Source: Chloroflexota bacterium (GTDB lineage Bacteria; Chloroflexota; Limnocylindria; P2-11E). Taken from it: 50,065 nt of DNA. The position numbers were made by a program, and so were the translations under genes. Positions 24,640 to 32,597 of the stretch are shown piece by piece (within the stretch, counting starts at the first letter, position 1; the number at the start of each line of letters is the position of its first letter). Under the pieces are notes generated by a model. It ran no database searches. It saw only the letters and a program-made list of their open reading frames with translations, and was not told where the DNA came from. The stretch lies in assembly GCA_005883625.1 (NCBI GenBank), contig VBDU01000093.1, forward strand, positions 1 to 50,065. The letters are read 5' to 3'.

Positions 24640-27429
24640 GTGGAGCGCGAGCTGGTCGCGGTCGACCTCGAGACGACCGGTTACGACGCCGCTTCTGAGC
24701 GGATCGTCGAGATCGGCGCAGTCCGCGTCCGCCTCGGTGCCGACGGCGCGGTCACCATCGGCGAGCGCTTCGTCACGTTCGCCGATCCGGGCGGCCCGCT
24801 GTCGCCCACGATCGCCCGTCTTACCGGTCTTCACGACAGCGATCTCGTCGGGGCGCCCTCGCCGGCGGAGGCCGTTGCCGCGTTCGTCGCCTTCGCCCGC
24901 CGGAACGGCGAGATCCCCTGGGTCGTCGGCCACAACGTGGGGTTCGACCTCGCATTCCTCGAGCGGCACGGCTTTCCCGCGGATGCGCCGCGGCTCGACA
25001 CGGCCGATCTCGCATCGATCCTGTTGCCGTCGGCGGCCTCGTATGCGCTGCAACGACTTGCGGCCGACGCGGCGATCGTGCCCGACGCCGCGCATCGGGC
25101 GCTCGACGACGCGCTCACCTCGGCGCTCGTGCTCGGCGATCTCGCGCGCCGCGTGCGCGCGCTCCCACCACTCATCGTCGCCGAGCTCGCCTCGTTCGCG
25201 CCGCTCCTCGGCGACGCGACTGGCGCCTTCTTCGCCGACGCCGCGAGTGACGTCGCGCGCAACGCGTGGATGCAGGACGCGAGCGGCGAGGCGCGAGGGG
25301 TGCCTCTCGGCGCAGCGGGACTCTCCCCCAGCGAGCCGGCCGTCAGGGGCTCCGAGCCATCCGATAGGCCGGGGAGAAGGGACCCGCGAGCACGAGAGGC
25401 ACCCCGAGAAGCATCGCCGCTCCGCGTCGACGACGTCTTCGCGGTCGGCGGCCCACTCGCGGCGTCGCTCGCGGGATACGAGGATCGCGCCGAGCAACGC
25501 TTGCTCGCGGAGGCGATCGAGCGAACGATGCGCGACGGCGGCGTGCTCATCGCCGAGGCCGGGACCGGAGTGGGGAAGTCGCTGGCGTATCTCGTGCCGG
25601 CGCTCGCGCAGCCGGACGAGCGTGTGATCGTGAGCACGTACACGCTGCCGCTGCAGGACCAGCTCGTGCGAAAGGATCTCCCGGCGCTCCAGGCGGCGCT
25701 CGGGACCGAGGTGCGCGTCGCGGTGCTCAAGGGCCGCCCGAATTACCTCTGTCCGCGCCGGTGGCAGGTCTTCCGCGGGTCCGTGTCGACGCGCGAGGAG
25801 GCGCGGCTCCTGCTCAAGACGCTCGTGTGGCGTACCGCGACGCTGACGGGCGACCGCGCCGAGCTCAACCTTCTGGGCGGCGAGGGCGAGCTCTGGCCCC
25901 GGATCTCCGCGAACGACGAGACCTGCGACGCACGCCGGTGCAAGCGAACGCCGGGCGGCTGCCATCTCCAGCGGGCGCGCGACGCCGCCGCCGAGGCCGG
26001 CATCGTGGTGGTGAACCACGCGCTCCTGTTGCAGGACGCGCGGATGCGCGGTGCGCTGCTGCCGGCCGCCGAGCACGTCGTCGTCGACGAGGCGCACCGC
26101 CTCGAGGACGTCGCGACCGACGCGTTCGGTCTCGAGCTCGCCGAGCGGCGGCTGCGCCGTGACCTCGAACGGCTGTCGCACGCGCCCGCCGTGGTCTCTG
26201 CGCTGCGTGACCCGCTCCGGACGGCGCAAGCGGAGACGCTCCGCATGGCGATCGAGACCGCGCTCTCGCGCTGCGGCGAGCTGTTCGCGGCGCTCGCGGC
26301 GCTGCTCGTGCCCGTCGACGCGCCACCGGAGGATCGCGTCCGGATCACCGCCGGCGTGCGGGCAAGCGACGAGCGCTGGCTTCCTGTGGAGCTCGCCGGC
26401 GAGCGCATGGGCGACGCTCTCGCCGGCGTCGCGTCGGCGAGCGATCGCCTCGGCACGCTCGGCGGCGACGAGGACGAGACCGCCGACCTCGCGACCGCTG
26501 CTGCGGAGCTCGGGCCCGCGCGCGCCGCGATCGCCCGCGGCATCCACGAGCCCCGCGCGAGCGACATCGTGTGGCTCGATACCGACGGCGACGGCGCGCT
26601 CGCGCTGCACGTCGCGCAGACGCACCTCGGGGGCCTCCTCCGGCGGACCCTCGTGGACCCCCATCGGTCCGTCGTGTTCACGTCGGCGACCCTCGCGGTC
26701 GCCGGGTCATTCGACTTCGCCGCGGACCGTTTGGGCGTCGGCGACGTCGCGGACACGCTGCAGGTCGGCTCGCCATTCGAGCATCGGCGCCAGGCGCTGC
26801 TCGTGATTCCGAGCGACATCGCCTTCCCCGGCGAGGAGCGCTACGCGGAGGACGTCGCGCGCACGATCGAGGACGTCGCGCGACCGCTGGGCGGTCGGAC
26901 GCTCGCGCTCTTCACCTCGCACGCCGCGATGCGCGACGTCGCCGGCCGCCTCGGCGGGCTCGACCAGGCCGGTGTCGCCGTGCTCACGCAGGGGATCGAC
27001 GGCTCGCGCCGCGCGCTGCTCGAGCGCTTCATGGCCGGGCAGGCCGTGCTGCTCGGCACCCAATCGTTCTGGGAGGGTATCGACCTGCCCGGCGATCTCC
27101 TGCGCTGCGTGGTCATCGCGCGGTTGCCCTTCGCGGTGCCCGACGATCCGCTCATTCAGGGCCGCGCCGAGCGCTACGACGACCCCTTCCGTGACTTCCA
27201 TCTGCCGCAGGCCGCGCTGCGGCTCCGGCAGGGCTTCGGCCGGCTCATCCGCTCGAAGACCGACTACGGTGCCGTCGTGCTCCTCGACCGGCGGATCGTC
27301 ACGAAGGACTACGGCCAGGTGCTCTTCGCCTCGCTCCCGGATGCGGAGACTCGGGACCTGCCGCTCGAGCGGATCGGCGGCGCGGTGGTCGACTGGTGCG
27401 CCTCGCGCGCGACTAGGGTCCTCACATGA
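24640..27429 (+). CDS. dinG: DnaQ-type exonuclease fused to DinG-like helicase
   Basis: A 929-residue protein with two enzymes. The N-terminal DEDDh 3'-5' exonuclease has VAVDLETTG (Asp9, Glu11), HNVGFDLAFL and HRALDDA. The C-terminal XPD/DinG superfamily 2 helicase has Walker A GTGVGKS (308-314), four cysteines (371, 429, 434, 441) for a 4Fe-4S cluster, DEAH (483-486) and SFWEGIDLPG. The architecture matches Gram-positive DinG/YoaA-like proteins. The linker (about 220-256) is encoded by a 109-base palindromic element. GTG 24640 was chosen because VEREL precedes the first strand directly; upstream in-frame starts overlap the neighbouring promoter region. Confidence 0.93.
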   Translation: MERELVAVDLETTGYDAASERIVEIGAVRVRLGADGAVTIGERFVTFADPGGPLSPTIARLTGLHDSDLVGAPSPAEAVAAFVAFARRNGEIPWVVGHNVGFDLAFLERHGFPADAPRLDTADLASILLPSAASYALQRLAADAAIVPDAAHRALDDALTSALVLGDLARRVRALPPLIVAELASFAPLLGDATGAFFADAASDVARNAWMQDASGEARGVPLGAAGLSPSEPAVRGSEPSDRPGRRDPRAREAPREASPLRVDDVFAVGGPLAASLAGYEDRAEQRLLAEAIERTMRDGGVLIAEAGTGVGKSLAYLVPALAQPDERVIVSTYTLPLQDQLVRKDLPALQAALGTEVRVAVLKGRPNYLCPRRWQVFRGSVSTREEARLLLKTLVWRTATLTGDRAELNLLGGEGELWPRISANDETCDARRCKRTPGGCHLQRARDAAAEAGIVVVNHALLLQDARMRGALLPAAEHVVVDEAHRLEDVATDAFGLELAERRLRRDLERLSHAPAVVSALRDPLRTAQAETLRMAIETALSRCGELFAALAALLVPVDAPPEDRVRITAGVRASDERWLPVELAGERMGDALAGVASASDRLGTLGGDEDETADLATAAAELGPARAAIARGIHEPRASDIVWLDTDGDGALALHVAQTHLGGLLRRTLVDPHRSVVFTSATLAVAGSFDFAADRLGVGDVADTLQVGSPFEHRRQALLVIPSDIAFPGEERYAEDVARTIEDVARPLGGRTLALFTSHAAMRDVAGRLGGLDQAGVAVLTQGIDGSRRALLERFMAGQAVLLGTQSFWEGIDLPGDLLRCVVIARLPFAVPDDPLIQGRAERYDDPFRDFHLPQAALRLRQGFGRLIRSKTDYGAVVLLDRRIVTKDYGQVLFASLPDAETRDLPLERIGGAVVDWCASRATRVLT
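25297..25405. repeat. 109-base inverted-repeat element inside dinG
   Basis: Perfect 13-bp terminal inverted repeats (25297-25309 with 25393-25405: GGGGTGCCTCTCG and its complement). A second, interrupted helix lies inside (about 25315-25328 with 25371-25387), and the loop contains further GGCC self-complementarity. The total length is compatible with a small palindromic or MITE-like insertion. It leaves the dinG frame open and encodes part of the interdomain linker. No second copy was found in this window. Confidence 0.65.
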
Positions 27430-27740
27430 GGGACCGCGGGGCCGAGCACGCGCGAGCGTGGGCGGCGACACTCGACCCGGAGACGCGGGCGCGGCTTTTC
27501 GCTCTCGTCGACGAGCTCACGAGCGGCCTCGATCCCTCGCGGCACAACCCGTTCGGCTTCCTTCGCCTTCGCGCGGAGTTCGAGACGTCGAGCGAGATCT
27601 TCGGATGCTCGCTATCCGAGCTGCGCGATGCGCTCGCCGCGTCGCTCGGTCCGGACGTATCGCGGAAGGATCGGGCGCCGAGCCCGCTCGAGGCGCTGCG
27701 CGACAGGATCCGTAGGCGCGGACATCCCGATTTCCGCTAG
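27426..27740 (+). CDS. Small soluble protein of unknown function
   Basis: A 104-residue helical, charged protein (MRDRGAEHARAWAATLD, ending RRRGHPDFR). ATG overlaps the dinG stop (ATGA), so it is translationally coupled to the helicase gene. No cysteine, no membrane segment, no known motif. A role linked to dinG is suggested only by position. Confidence 0.65.
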   Translation: MRDRGAEHARAWAATLDPETRARLFALVDELTSGLDPSRHNPFGFLRLRAEFETSSEIFGCSLSELRDALAASLGPDVSRKDRAPSPLEALRDRIRRRGHPDFR

Positions 27741-27794
27741 GTGAGGGTGTGCGCCGGGTATCAGCGACGCGCCGGGGGCAGTACTCCTGGGGTC

Positions 27795-27822
27795 TTGTGA
27801 GCGAGGTCGGTTCACCTAGACT
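27795..27822 (+). promoter_or_regulatory. Putative promoter of the Flp pilin gene
   Basis: TTGTGA (27795-27800), a 16-base spacer, TAGACT (27817-27822). It would give a leader of about 47 bases to the GTG at 27876. Moderate match to sigma-70 consensus. Confidence 0.45.
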
Positions 27823-27875
27823 TTCCGTCGGCGGCCGCTCGTCGGCCGAGCATGGAAGAAAGGAGGGCCAACACG

Positions 27876-28028
27876 GTGCTTGCATTCTTCCGTGACGACG
27901 AAGGCCAGGGTCTGGTGGAGTACGCACTCATCATCGCCGTTATCGCCATCGCGGTCATCGTCGCCATGATCTTCCTGCGCGGTCAGCTGCAGAACATCTT
28001 CAGCAACATCGGCAACAACCTCACCTAG
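27876..28028 (+). CDS. flp: Flp/Fap-type class IVb pilin
   Basis: A 50-residue prepilin. Short charged leader (VLAFFRDDEG), cleavage site Gly followed by QGLVEYALII with the conserved Glu-Tyr at +5/+6, then a long hydrophobic helix and a polar tail with several Asn residues. Subunit of Tad/Flp adhesive pili, processed by a prepilin peptidase. GTG 27876 is favoured since AGGAGG (27861-27866) lies nine bases upstream; an in-frame ATG at 27852 lies before that site. The gene is monocistronic, between its own promoter and a strong terminator. No tad assembly genes are in the window. Confidence 0.92.
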   Translation: MLAFFRDDEGQGLVEYALIIAVIAIAVIVAMIFLRGQLQNIFSNIGNNLT

Positions 28029-28053
28029 CGTCGCTTCAGCCTCCGCTGGCTGT

Positions 28054-28087
28054 GATCGGCCCGGCTCGAGCCGGGCCGATCTCTTTT
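28054..28087 (+). terminator. Intrinsic terminator of the flp gene
   Basis: A perfect 28-base palindrome (28054-28081, GATCGGCCCGGCT and its complement) followed by TCTTTT, 26 bases after the pilin stop codon. Confidence 0.92.
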
Positions 28088-28163
28088 CCCGCCGGGCCTA
28101 TCATCCGCGCCGCGCGCTCATCCGTAGCGCTAGGGGCGCCTTCGGCGCCCGGGAGGGGAAGAA

Positions 28164-28379
28164 ATGGCGCAGCGTGCCGTGGCGGTCGTCATCGGGATCA
28201 TCGGCCTGTACCTGGACATCTGGCACAGCAACCCGCTGCCGTTCAACCACCGCGTCGTCTTCGGGCCCGACTTCGGCACACAGCACTGGATCCACTCGAT
28301 CATCGGACTCGTTTTGCTCGTCCTGGCCGCCTGGCTGTGGTTCCGGGCGTCGCGCACGACGATGACCGCGACCGGGTAG
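28164..28379 (+). CDS. Small two-span membrane protein of unknown function
   Basis: A 71-residue protein with two hydrophobic helices (about 5-20 and 44-62) separated by a polar loop with several His and aromatic residues (WHSNPLPFNHRVVFGPDFG). GAGGGG lies nine or so bases upstream of the ATG, preceded by a short GGGCGCC/GGCGCCC hairpin (28134-28150) that could affect translation. It overlaps the following membrane protein frame. Confidence 0.65.
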   Translation: MAQRAVAVVIGIIGLYLDIWHSNPLPFNHRVVFGPDFGTQHWIHSIIGLVLLVLAAWLWFRASRTTMTATG

Positions 28380-28726
28380 GCACAGCGCTGGCCCTCCGCG
28401 CGTTCGGCGTGGCGCTCGCCCTCCTGGCGGGCGGCCTCCACCTCGTGCTGTCATTCGTGGATCTCATCCCCGGCGAGACGACGACGGTGCCCGCGTTCGC
28501 GGCGATGGGGCTGGGCTTCCTGGGCTGCGCCGCGATCCTCGCGCTGCGGCGCGCGGATCTCTACATCCTCGTGCCGGTCTATGCGGGACTCCTGGTGTTC
28601 GCCTACGCGGCCACGAGAGGGCAATATCCGATCGAGCCGATCGGGCTCACGTCCAAGGCCGCGGAGGTGGGCCTGGCGCTGGTGACGGTCGCCTTGATGG
28701 TTCGACCGGCGAGGACGGTCCGGTAG
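28337..28726 (+). CDS. Four-span membrane protein of unknown function
   Basis: About 129 residues with four predicted membrane helices (GVALALLAGGLHLVLSFVDL, AAMGLGFLGCAAILAL, LYILVPVYAGLLVFAY and a final one). The GTG at 28337 is the first plausible start and overlaps the preceding gene by 43 bases; a CTG nearer the first helix (about 28388) is an alternative. Probably co-transcribed and co-membrane-located with the 28164 gene. No family recognised. Confidence 0.55.
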   Translation: MVPGVAHDDDRDRVGTALALRAFGVALALLAGGLHLVLSFVDLIPGETTTVPAFAAMGLGFLGCAAILALRRADLYILVPVYAGLLVFAYAATRGQYPIEPIGLTSKAAEVGLALVTVALMVRPARTVR

Positions 28727-28740
28727 CAGCTTCGGACGGG

Positions 28741-28762
28741 GGGTCGTACGGCCGTACTACCC
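28741..28762. promoter_or_regulatory. 22-base near-perfect palindrome, candidate operator
   Basis: GGGT-C-GTACGGCCGTAC-T-ACCC: a perfect 12-base core palindrome extended by GGGT/ACCC arms. It lies between the membrane gene stop (28726) and the secreted protein start (28874), in non-coding DNA, and is not followed by a T tract. It could be a regulator site for the secreted-protein gene. Confidence 0.4.
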
Positions 28763-28873
28763 GGTCCGACCGATGCCTTCGCCAGAGGCTCCCGAAGTAC
28801 CAGTTGAGCGGCCGCGCAAACCGACCCCGGCGTGCGTTCTTTCCTTCAGAACTCGGAGACAAGGGAGGAACGC

Positions 28874-29299
28874 ATGCTCGTTCGAATCGCGCTGGCGGTC
28901 GCCAGCCTCACGCTCGCGCTCTCGGCTCTCAGCGGTAACGTCGCGCTCGCAGCCAAGCCAGACCGGTCCTCATCGTCCTCGATCGTCCTTGTGCTGCTGA
29001 ACGCGCCCGCGACCACGACCACCGCCGTCAGCGGCCCGCGCTACGGCGATCAGGTGACGTTCAACGTGTCGACGGACGAGACCGCGTATCCGTACGTGAA
29101 CGTCAAGTGCTACCAGGACGGAGTCCTCGTCGGCGAAGGCTGGGCGGGCTTCTTCTACGGAGCCTTGGGTGACCAGACCTTCACGCTCTCGTCACCGCGG
29201 TGGAGCGGCGGGGCGGCCGACTGCACGGCGTGGCTCACGATGTACTCGAATGGAAAGTGGCGGCAGCTCACGTCGACCAGCTTCCACGTAAGCCCATAG
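28874..29299 (+). CDS. Small secreted protein of unknown function
   Basis: A 141-residue exported protein: signal peptide of about 27 residues (MLVRIALAVASLTLALSALS and on, ending ALAA), a Ser-rich stretch, then one small beta-sandwich domain with two Cys (VKCYQDG and ADCTAW) that may form a disulfide. ATG 28874 has GGAGG six bases upstream. Related in style to the larger secreted proteins nearby. It ends at a terminator shared with the convergent gene. Confidence 0.75.
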   Translation: MLVRIALAVASLTLALSALSGNVALAAKPDRSSSSSIVLVLLNAPATTTTAVSGPRYGDQVTFNVSTDETAYPYVNVKCYQDGVLVGEGWAGFFYGALGDQTFTLSSPRWSGGAADCTAWLTMYSNGKWRQLTSTSFHVSP

Positions 29300-29328
29300 C
29301 TTCGACCTGGTCCGTCGTCACCAAACAG

Positions 29329-29357
29329 GAGGGCCCCGGCCATCGGCCGGGGCCCTC
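29329..29357. terminator. Bidirectional terminator between convergent secreted-protein genes
   Basis: Perfect 13-bp stem (29329-29341 with 29345-29357, ATC loop). The minus-strand exit continues CTCCTGTTTGG, so it may serve the minus-strand gene as well, whose stop is 13 bases away. The plus-strand side lacks a T run. Confidence 0.7.
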
Positions 29358-29370
29358 TCACTACGCGTCG

Positions 29371-31017
29371 CTAGGGATGGTTGTTGTTGATCGTGAGGGT
29401 GCTGACCTCACACGTGCTGTCCGATGCCGCGATCCCGTTGTTCGGCTCGAAGTGCGCCTTCCACGAGATCGTCAAGCTCGAGGTGTAGACGGTCGTGTTG
29501 TTCGTCTCGAACGGGGCGCTGCTGTCGGTGAACGTCGCCTTCGCTGTGCCGCTGCAGTCGCCGTTCTCGTACAGCGAGAACGTCACCGTTCCGCTTACCG
29601 CGGTGCCGCCGGCCGTCGTGACGGTGGCGGTGTCGTTGGGCAGCCACTTCTGGTTGGTGACGATGGCCGACGTGTCGGTCACCGTGAAGCACTCGTTCGA
29701 TCCGTCGAAGCTCCCGCCCTTTCCTTGATAGTTCGGGTCGCTGCCCGGGTCGTAGACGGCGCGGAAGCACCACGCGCCGATCGCGGTTATCAGGGACTTG
29801 GCGTCCGCGGAGGTCGCGCAGGCGTGTCCTGCGGCCGGCGGACTGCAGGCTCCCAGCGTCACCGGGGATCCGACCTGCGTCCCGCTGCCGCTCGCGCAGC
29901 TGGTCGCGCCGGGGCCGCAGAGGAAGAACGTCATGGTGCCAGTCGGGCTGGGTCCGGGCCCGCCGCCGGTCGCGGTGCCCGCGATGTCGGCGAGATCGGT
30001 GATCGGGTCGGTCGAGCCCAGCTGGCGGGTCGACTGCGACGGTGTGGTCGTGACCGATGCGCCGCACTCACCGAGCACGCCGCGGGCGAAGTCGAACAGC
30101 GTCGCGGTCAGTGACTGCGAAGAGCGCGTGTCGCCGATGAACGTGTTGAAGCACTTGCCTCCGATGTGCGCCGCTGTCAGGTTCACTCCGCCCTCGAAGA
30201 ACTCCGAGACCTCGTTCGTCGAGCCGCCGTTCTTGTTCGCCGTGTCCCAGGGCGGGTCGAGCGTTCCGTTCGTGGGGTCGTTGACGGTCGCGCACGCCGC
30301 GTCGCCGCCGAGGGTCGACTTGCAATCGACGCCGTGCGCGACGGGGGTCGTCCCGAGCGAGCCGGTGGCGCCGCCGTTCCAGCGGTAGACGTCGATCGTG
30401 CTGACGACTCCGCCGTTCGTGAAGGAGGAGACGATGAGCAGGTCGCCGTCCACGTGGCTCCCGGTGAACGCGGTGCTGCCGCCGGGCGAGACGCAGTTCA
30501 CGTTGTCCTGGAGGAACCAGAAGCCCACGTTCGCGTCGCCGGAGTTCGAGAACCGCTCCAGCGCGAAGTAGAGGATCTGGTCCCCGTTGGCCGGGTTGGT
30601 GTAGGCCACGGCGTAGGCGTTGAGGATGTCGATCTTGTCGTTGACGTTGTTGTCGAAGTTGCACTGCCATCCGGGCGTGATGTTCAGGGTGTCCTTGCTG
30701 CCCGTCGCAAAGGTCGTGTGATCGGCCGTGTTGTAGGAGCCGTCCGCATTTCGCGTGAAGTCCTTGCTGAACCCCGAGTTTGTGAACCCGGGGCGCGAGG
30801 CATCAGGTAGCGCCGGACTTGGCTGTCCTGCCGCATTGAAGAAGCTCGTCCAGTCGAACCGCGTTTCGGCGGTCTGGTTGCCATCGAGCTCGAAGGCCAG
30901 GTCGTGGACAGCCTGAGCGATGCCTGCCAGCGGCAGGGCGATCGCCGCGACGAGAACGATCGGCAGGAGCAAGTAGCGGCGCCGCCTGCTCCGTGCCGGC
31001 CCGAGGATCCAGGTCAT
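29371..31017 (-). CDS. Large secreted protein with Ig-like repeats
   Basis: A 548-residue exported protein with a basic N-terminus (MTWILGPARSRRRRY) and a hydrophobic signal or anchor helix (about 15-35). Residues about 38-350 match a secreted beta-domain common in Actinomycetota and Chloroflexota (DLAFELDGN, GSKDTLNITPGWQC, NAYAVAYTNPANGDQILYFAL, GDANVGFWFLQDNVNC). Two Ig-like repeats follow (GTMTFFLCGPGATSC and GTVTFSLYENGDCSG). ATG 31017 is chosen because GGGGG lies nine bases upstream. Function is likely surface or matrix related; no enzyme motif. Confidence 0.78.
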   Translation of the reverse strand: MTWILGPARSRRRRYLLLPIVLVAAIALPLAGIAQAVHDLAFELDGNQTAETRFDWTSFFNAAGQPSPALPDASRPGFTNSGFSKDFTRNADGSYNTADHTTFATGSKDTLNITPGWQCNFDNNVNDKIDILNAYAVAYTNPANGDQILYFALERFSNSGDANVGFWFLQDNVNCVSPGGSTAFTGSHVDGDLLIVSSFTNGGVVSTIDVYRWNGGATGSLGTTPVAHGVDCKSTLGGDAACATVNDPTNGTLDPPWDTANKNGGSTNEVSEFFEGGVNLTAAHIGGKCFNTFIGDTRSSQSLTATLFDFARGVLGECGASVTTTPSQSTRQLGSTDPITDLADIAGTATGGGPGPSPTGTMTFFLCGPGATSCASGSGTQVGSPVTLGACSPPAAGHACATSADAKSLITAIGAWCFRAVYDPGSDPNYQGKGGSFDGSNECFTVTDTSAIVTNQKWLPNDTATVTTAGGTAVSGTVTFSLYENGDCSGTAKATFTDSSAPFETNNTTVYTSSLTISWKAHFEPNNGIAASDSTCEVSTLTINNNHP

Positions 31018-31221
31018 AGAAGTTGTCCCCCTCTGCGTATAGCGCGCCGTTTGCTGCGTGCTTCCGGACGGTCGCAGAGGCGACTGGGCAGAGCGTCGAG
31101 CCCGCCTCCTAACGGGCGCGTTCACGCTGCAAGGCCCTCGCTCGGTGCGAGCCGGCAGGTGAATGGAGCCAGCGGCGACCGGGCCAGTAAATGGCCGAGA
31201 AGCGGGACTCCGATCGCTCCC

Positions 31222-31247
31222 ACGCGTACCGCGTTCTAGGTACGCGT
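31222..31247. promoter_or_regulatory. Inverted repeat, candidate operator
   Basis: ACGCGTACC, 8-base spacer, GGTACGCGT: a perfect dyad of 26 bases in the divergent promoter region. It is a plausible dimer-binding site for the adjacent LuxR regulator, about 64 bases upstream of its -35 box. Confidence 0.45.
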
Positions 31248-31285
31248 CGCGCGCGAACTCTCGACAAATGGGTCTGCGCGCCGGT

Positions 31286-31314
31286 TTGCACCCCGATTGC
31301 CTGGTCGCTAAATT
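31286..31314 (+). promoter_or_regulatory. Promoter of the LuxR-type gene
   Basis: TTGCAC (31286-31291), 17-base spacer, TAAATT (31309-31314). Transcription would start near 31321, about 36 bases before the ATG at 31357. Confidence 0.6.
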
Positions 31315-31356
31315 GGCAGTCTTCCGTACGCGCAGGTGGGGGGCAAGGCAAGAGCG

Positions 31357-31959
31357 ATGGCGCTCAGAGGCCAGCGCACGATCGTCGTGTGGGATCGGAC
31401 CGGGAAGGTCTTCACGGCGCTTCGCCGGGCGGCGATCGGCGTGCCGCTCTGGCGAGTGACGGAGCGACCGACCGGGAGCGACCTGGAGCAGGTCGACCTC
31501 GCGATCGCGACGCTCTATCCGACGACGGACTGGCGGACGATCGCCGGACTCTGCCGCCAGGTCCCGACGGTGATCATCAGCGCGACCGGAGACCGACGCG
31601 ACGCCTTGCGGGCGCTCTCCGTGGGTGCATTCGGATACCTCGACCGTGGGCTCTCGGCGCGGGCGATGCGCCGAGCGATCCGCGGCGCCCTGCGGGGCGA
31701 GCCGGCCTATTCACGGGCGGTCCTCGGCGAGCGGATCCGCGCCGAGATCAGCACCTCGGCATCGCGCGCGACCCGCGTGCTCGCGCTCACACCGCGGCAG
31801 CGCGAGGTCGTGGCGCTCGTCGCTACGGGTGCGTCAGACAAGGAGATCGCGCTCGCCCTGGGCATCGCGACCGCGACCGCGCAGAAGCACGTGACCCGAG
31901 CACTGAAGCGCCTGGACGTCCCGAACCGTGCCGCCGCCGTCGCGGCGACCCTTGTGTAG
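31357..31959 (+). CDS. LuxR-type regulator with degenerate receiver domain
   Basis: A 200-residue orphan response-regulator-like protein. The N-terminal 110 residues have receiver-like layout (VDLAIATLYP, VPTVIISATGDRRDALRALSVGAFGYLDRG), but the phosphoacceptor position reads Ala/Thr and the conserved Lys of the GYLxK loop is replaced, so phosphorylation is unlikely. The C-terminal LuxR/NarL helix-turn-helix is intact (LTPRQREVVALVATGASDKEIAL, TVQKHV-like TAQKHVTRALKRLDVPNR). No histidine kinase nearby. A GTG at 31336 is an alternative start. It may control the divergent secreted protein gene through the dyad at 31222-31247. Confidence 0.82.
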   Translation: MALRGQRTIVVWDRTGKVFTALRRAAIGVPLWRVTERPTGSDLEQVDLAIATLYPTTDWRTIAGLCRQVPTVIISATGDRRDALRALSVGAFGYLDRGLSARAMRRAIRGALRGEPAYSRAVLGERIRAEISTSASRATRVLALTPRQREVVALVATGASDKEIALALGIATATAQKHVTRALKRLDVPNRAAAVAATLV

Positions 31960-32370
31960 TCAGACCGCCGGGCGCAGGCGGCGGAGGCTGCCGCGGCCGA
32001 GCACGGCGTCACAGGCGCGATCGAGCCCCTCCCAGAGCTCCTCCGAGACCTCGTCCTTTGCCACCACGTGCTGGCCGGGCTCGACGGCTTCGTCGCCCTC
32101 GGCGACGAACGCGGCGCGCGCCGGGTCGTGCAGGTCGAGGTACTGGCGCCGGCGGGCGAGCCGGGCGCCCTCGGGCAGGAGCGGGATCGCCGCCAGGTCT
32201 GACTCGCGGAAGGAGCTCAAGACGCGATGCTCGGCGCGCACGTCACGCGCCGTCCGGCGGTCTTCGCTCGCGGCTCGGGGGAGCGCGTCCTCGTCGGACA
32301 TGAGCACCTCCCACCGCCGGGACGTCCCGCGGGGGACCGGGAGCTCGTCGTACTTCGCCATGACCGCCAT
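31960..32370 (-). CDS. Small soluble protein of unknown function
   Basis: About 136 residues from ATG 32370 (a second ATG at 32361 and an upstream one at 32439 are also possible). Charged, helical, no cysteine; contains PVPRGTSRRWEVLMSDEDALP and DLHDPARAAFVAEGDEAVEPGQHVV. Its stop abuts the LuxR stop with no gap, convergent. No domain recognised; the C-terminal half has a small compact pattern reminiscent of nothing specific. Confidence 0.55.
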   Translation of the reverse strand: MAVMAKYDELPVPRGTSRRWEVLMSDEDALPRAASEDRRTARDVRAEHRVLSSFRESDLAAIPLLPEGARLARRRQYLDLHDPARAAFVAEGDEAVEPGQHVVAKDEVSEELWEGLDRACDAVLGRGSLRRLRPAV

Positions 32371-32439
32371 ACACGGCAGCGGCCGTGCCAGTGTCCGGTT
32401 GAGGGCGCTCGGTCCCCTCAAACCCCCTGATTTAGCCAA

Positions 32440-32597
32440 GCCTTAGAATCGACTCTGGAGCGGGTCTGAGGGGCAAGGTCCCTCAACCGCTACTTCGCAC
32501 GTCTCCCGATCGTCGGTGTCCCTCGCTCTCGGCGCCCTGCGGCGCCGGGCGGCCCCGGCGGAACGGACGGAGACGGAGGCAACAAGGGAGAACGGGC
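32440..32597. promoter_or_regulatory. Leader region of rpsB
   Basis: Non-coding DNA before rpsB. It contains a hairpin CGGCGCC-CTGC-GGCGCCG (32530-32547) and a purine-rich ribosome site GGGAG (32586-32590) seven bases before the TTG start. Many bacteria autoregulate rpsB-tsf through a leader RNA; I cannot match this one to a known leader. Confidence 0.4.

Larger units (their letters stand above)
31018..31356. other. Divergent intergenic region, 339 bases
   Basis: Separates the minus-strand secreted protein from the plus-strand LuxR gene. It contains a perfect 9-bp inverted repeat (ACGCGTACC at 31222-31230 and GGTACGCGT at 31239-31247) with an 8-base spacer, and the LuxR promoter at 31286-31314. 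On the minus strand TATACG near 31038 might be a -10 box, but no good -35 was seen. No convincing gene inside. Confidence 0.55.

Noticed and set aside
24487..26664. 725-codon minus-strand frame opposite dinG
   Set aside because: Antisense shadow typical of high-GC DNA; the plus strand holds all DnaQ and DinG motifs.
27852..27875. ATG at 27852 as start of the Flp pilin
   Set aside because: It lies before the AGGAGG site (27861-27866), which is spaced correctly for the GTG at 27876; the shorter leader fits Flp prepilins.
28133..28151. GGGCGCC-TTC-GGCGCCC hairpin as a fourth copy of the G-rich repeat
   Set aside because: It lacks the CCTGGGGG and CGAC ends of the three copies and looks like an ordinary leader hairpin.
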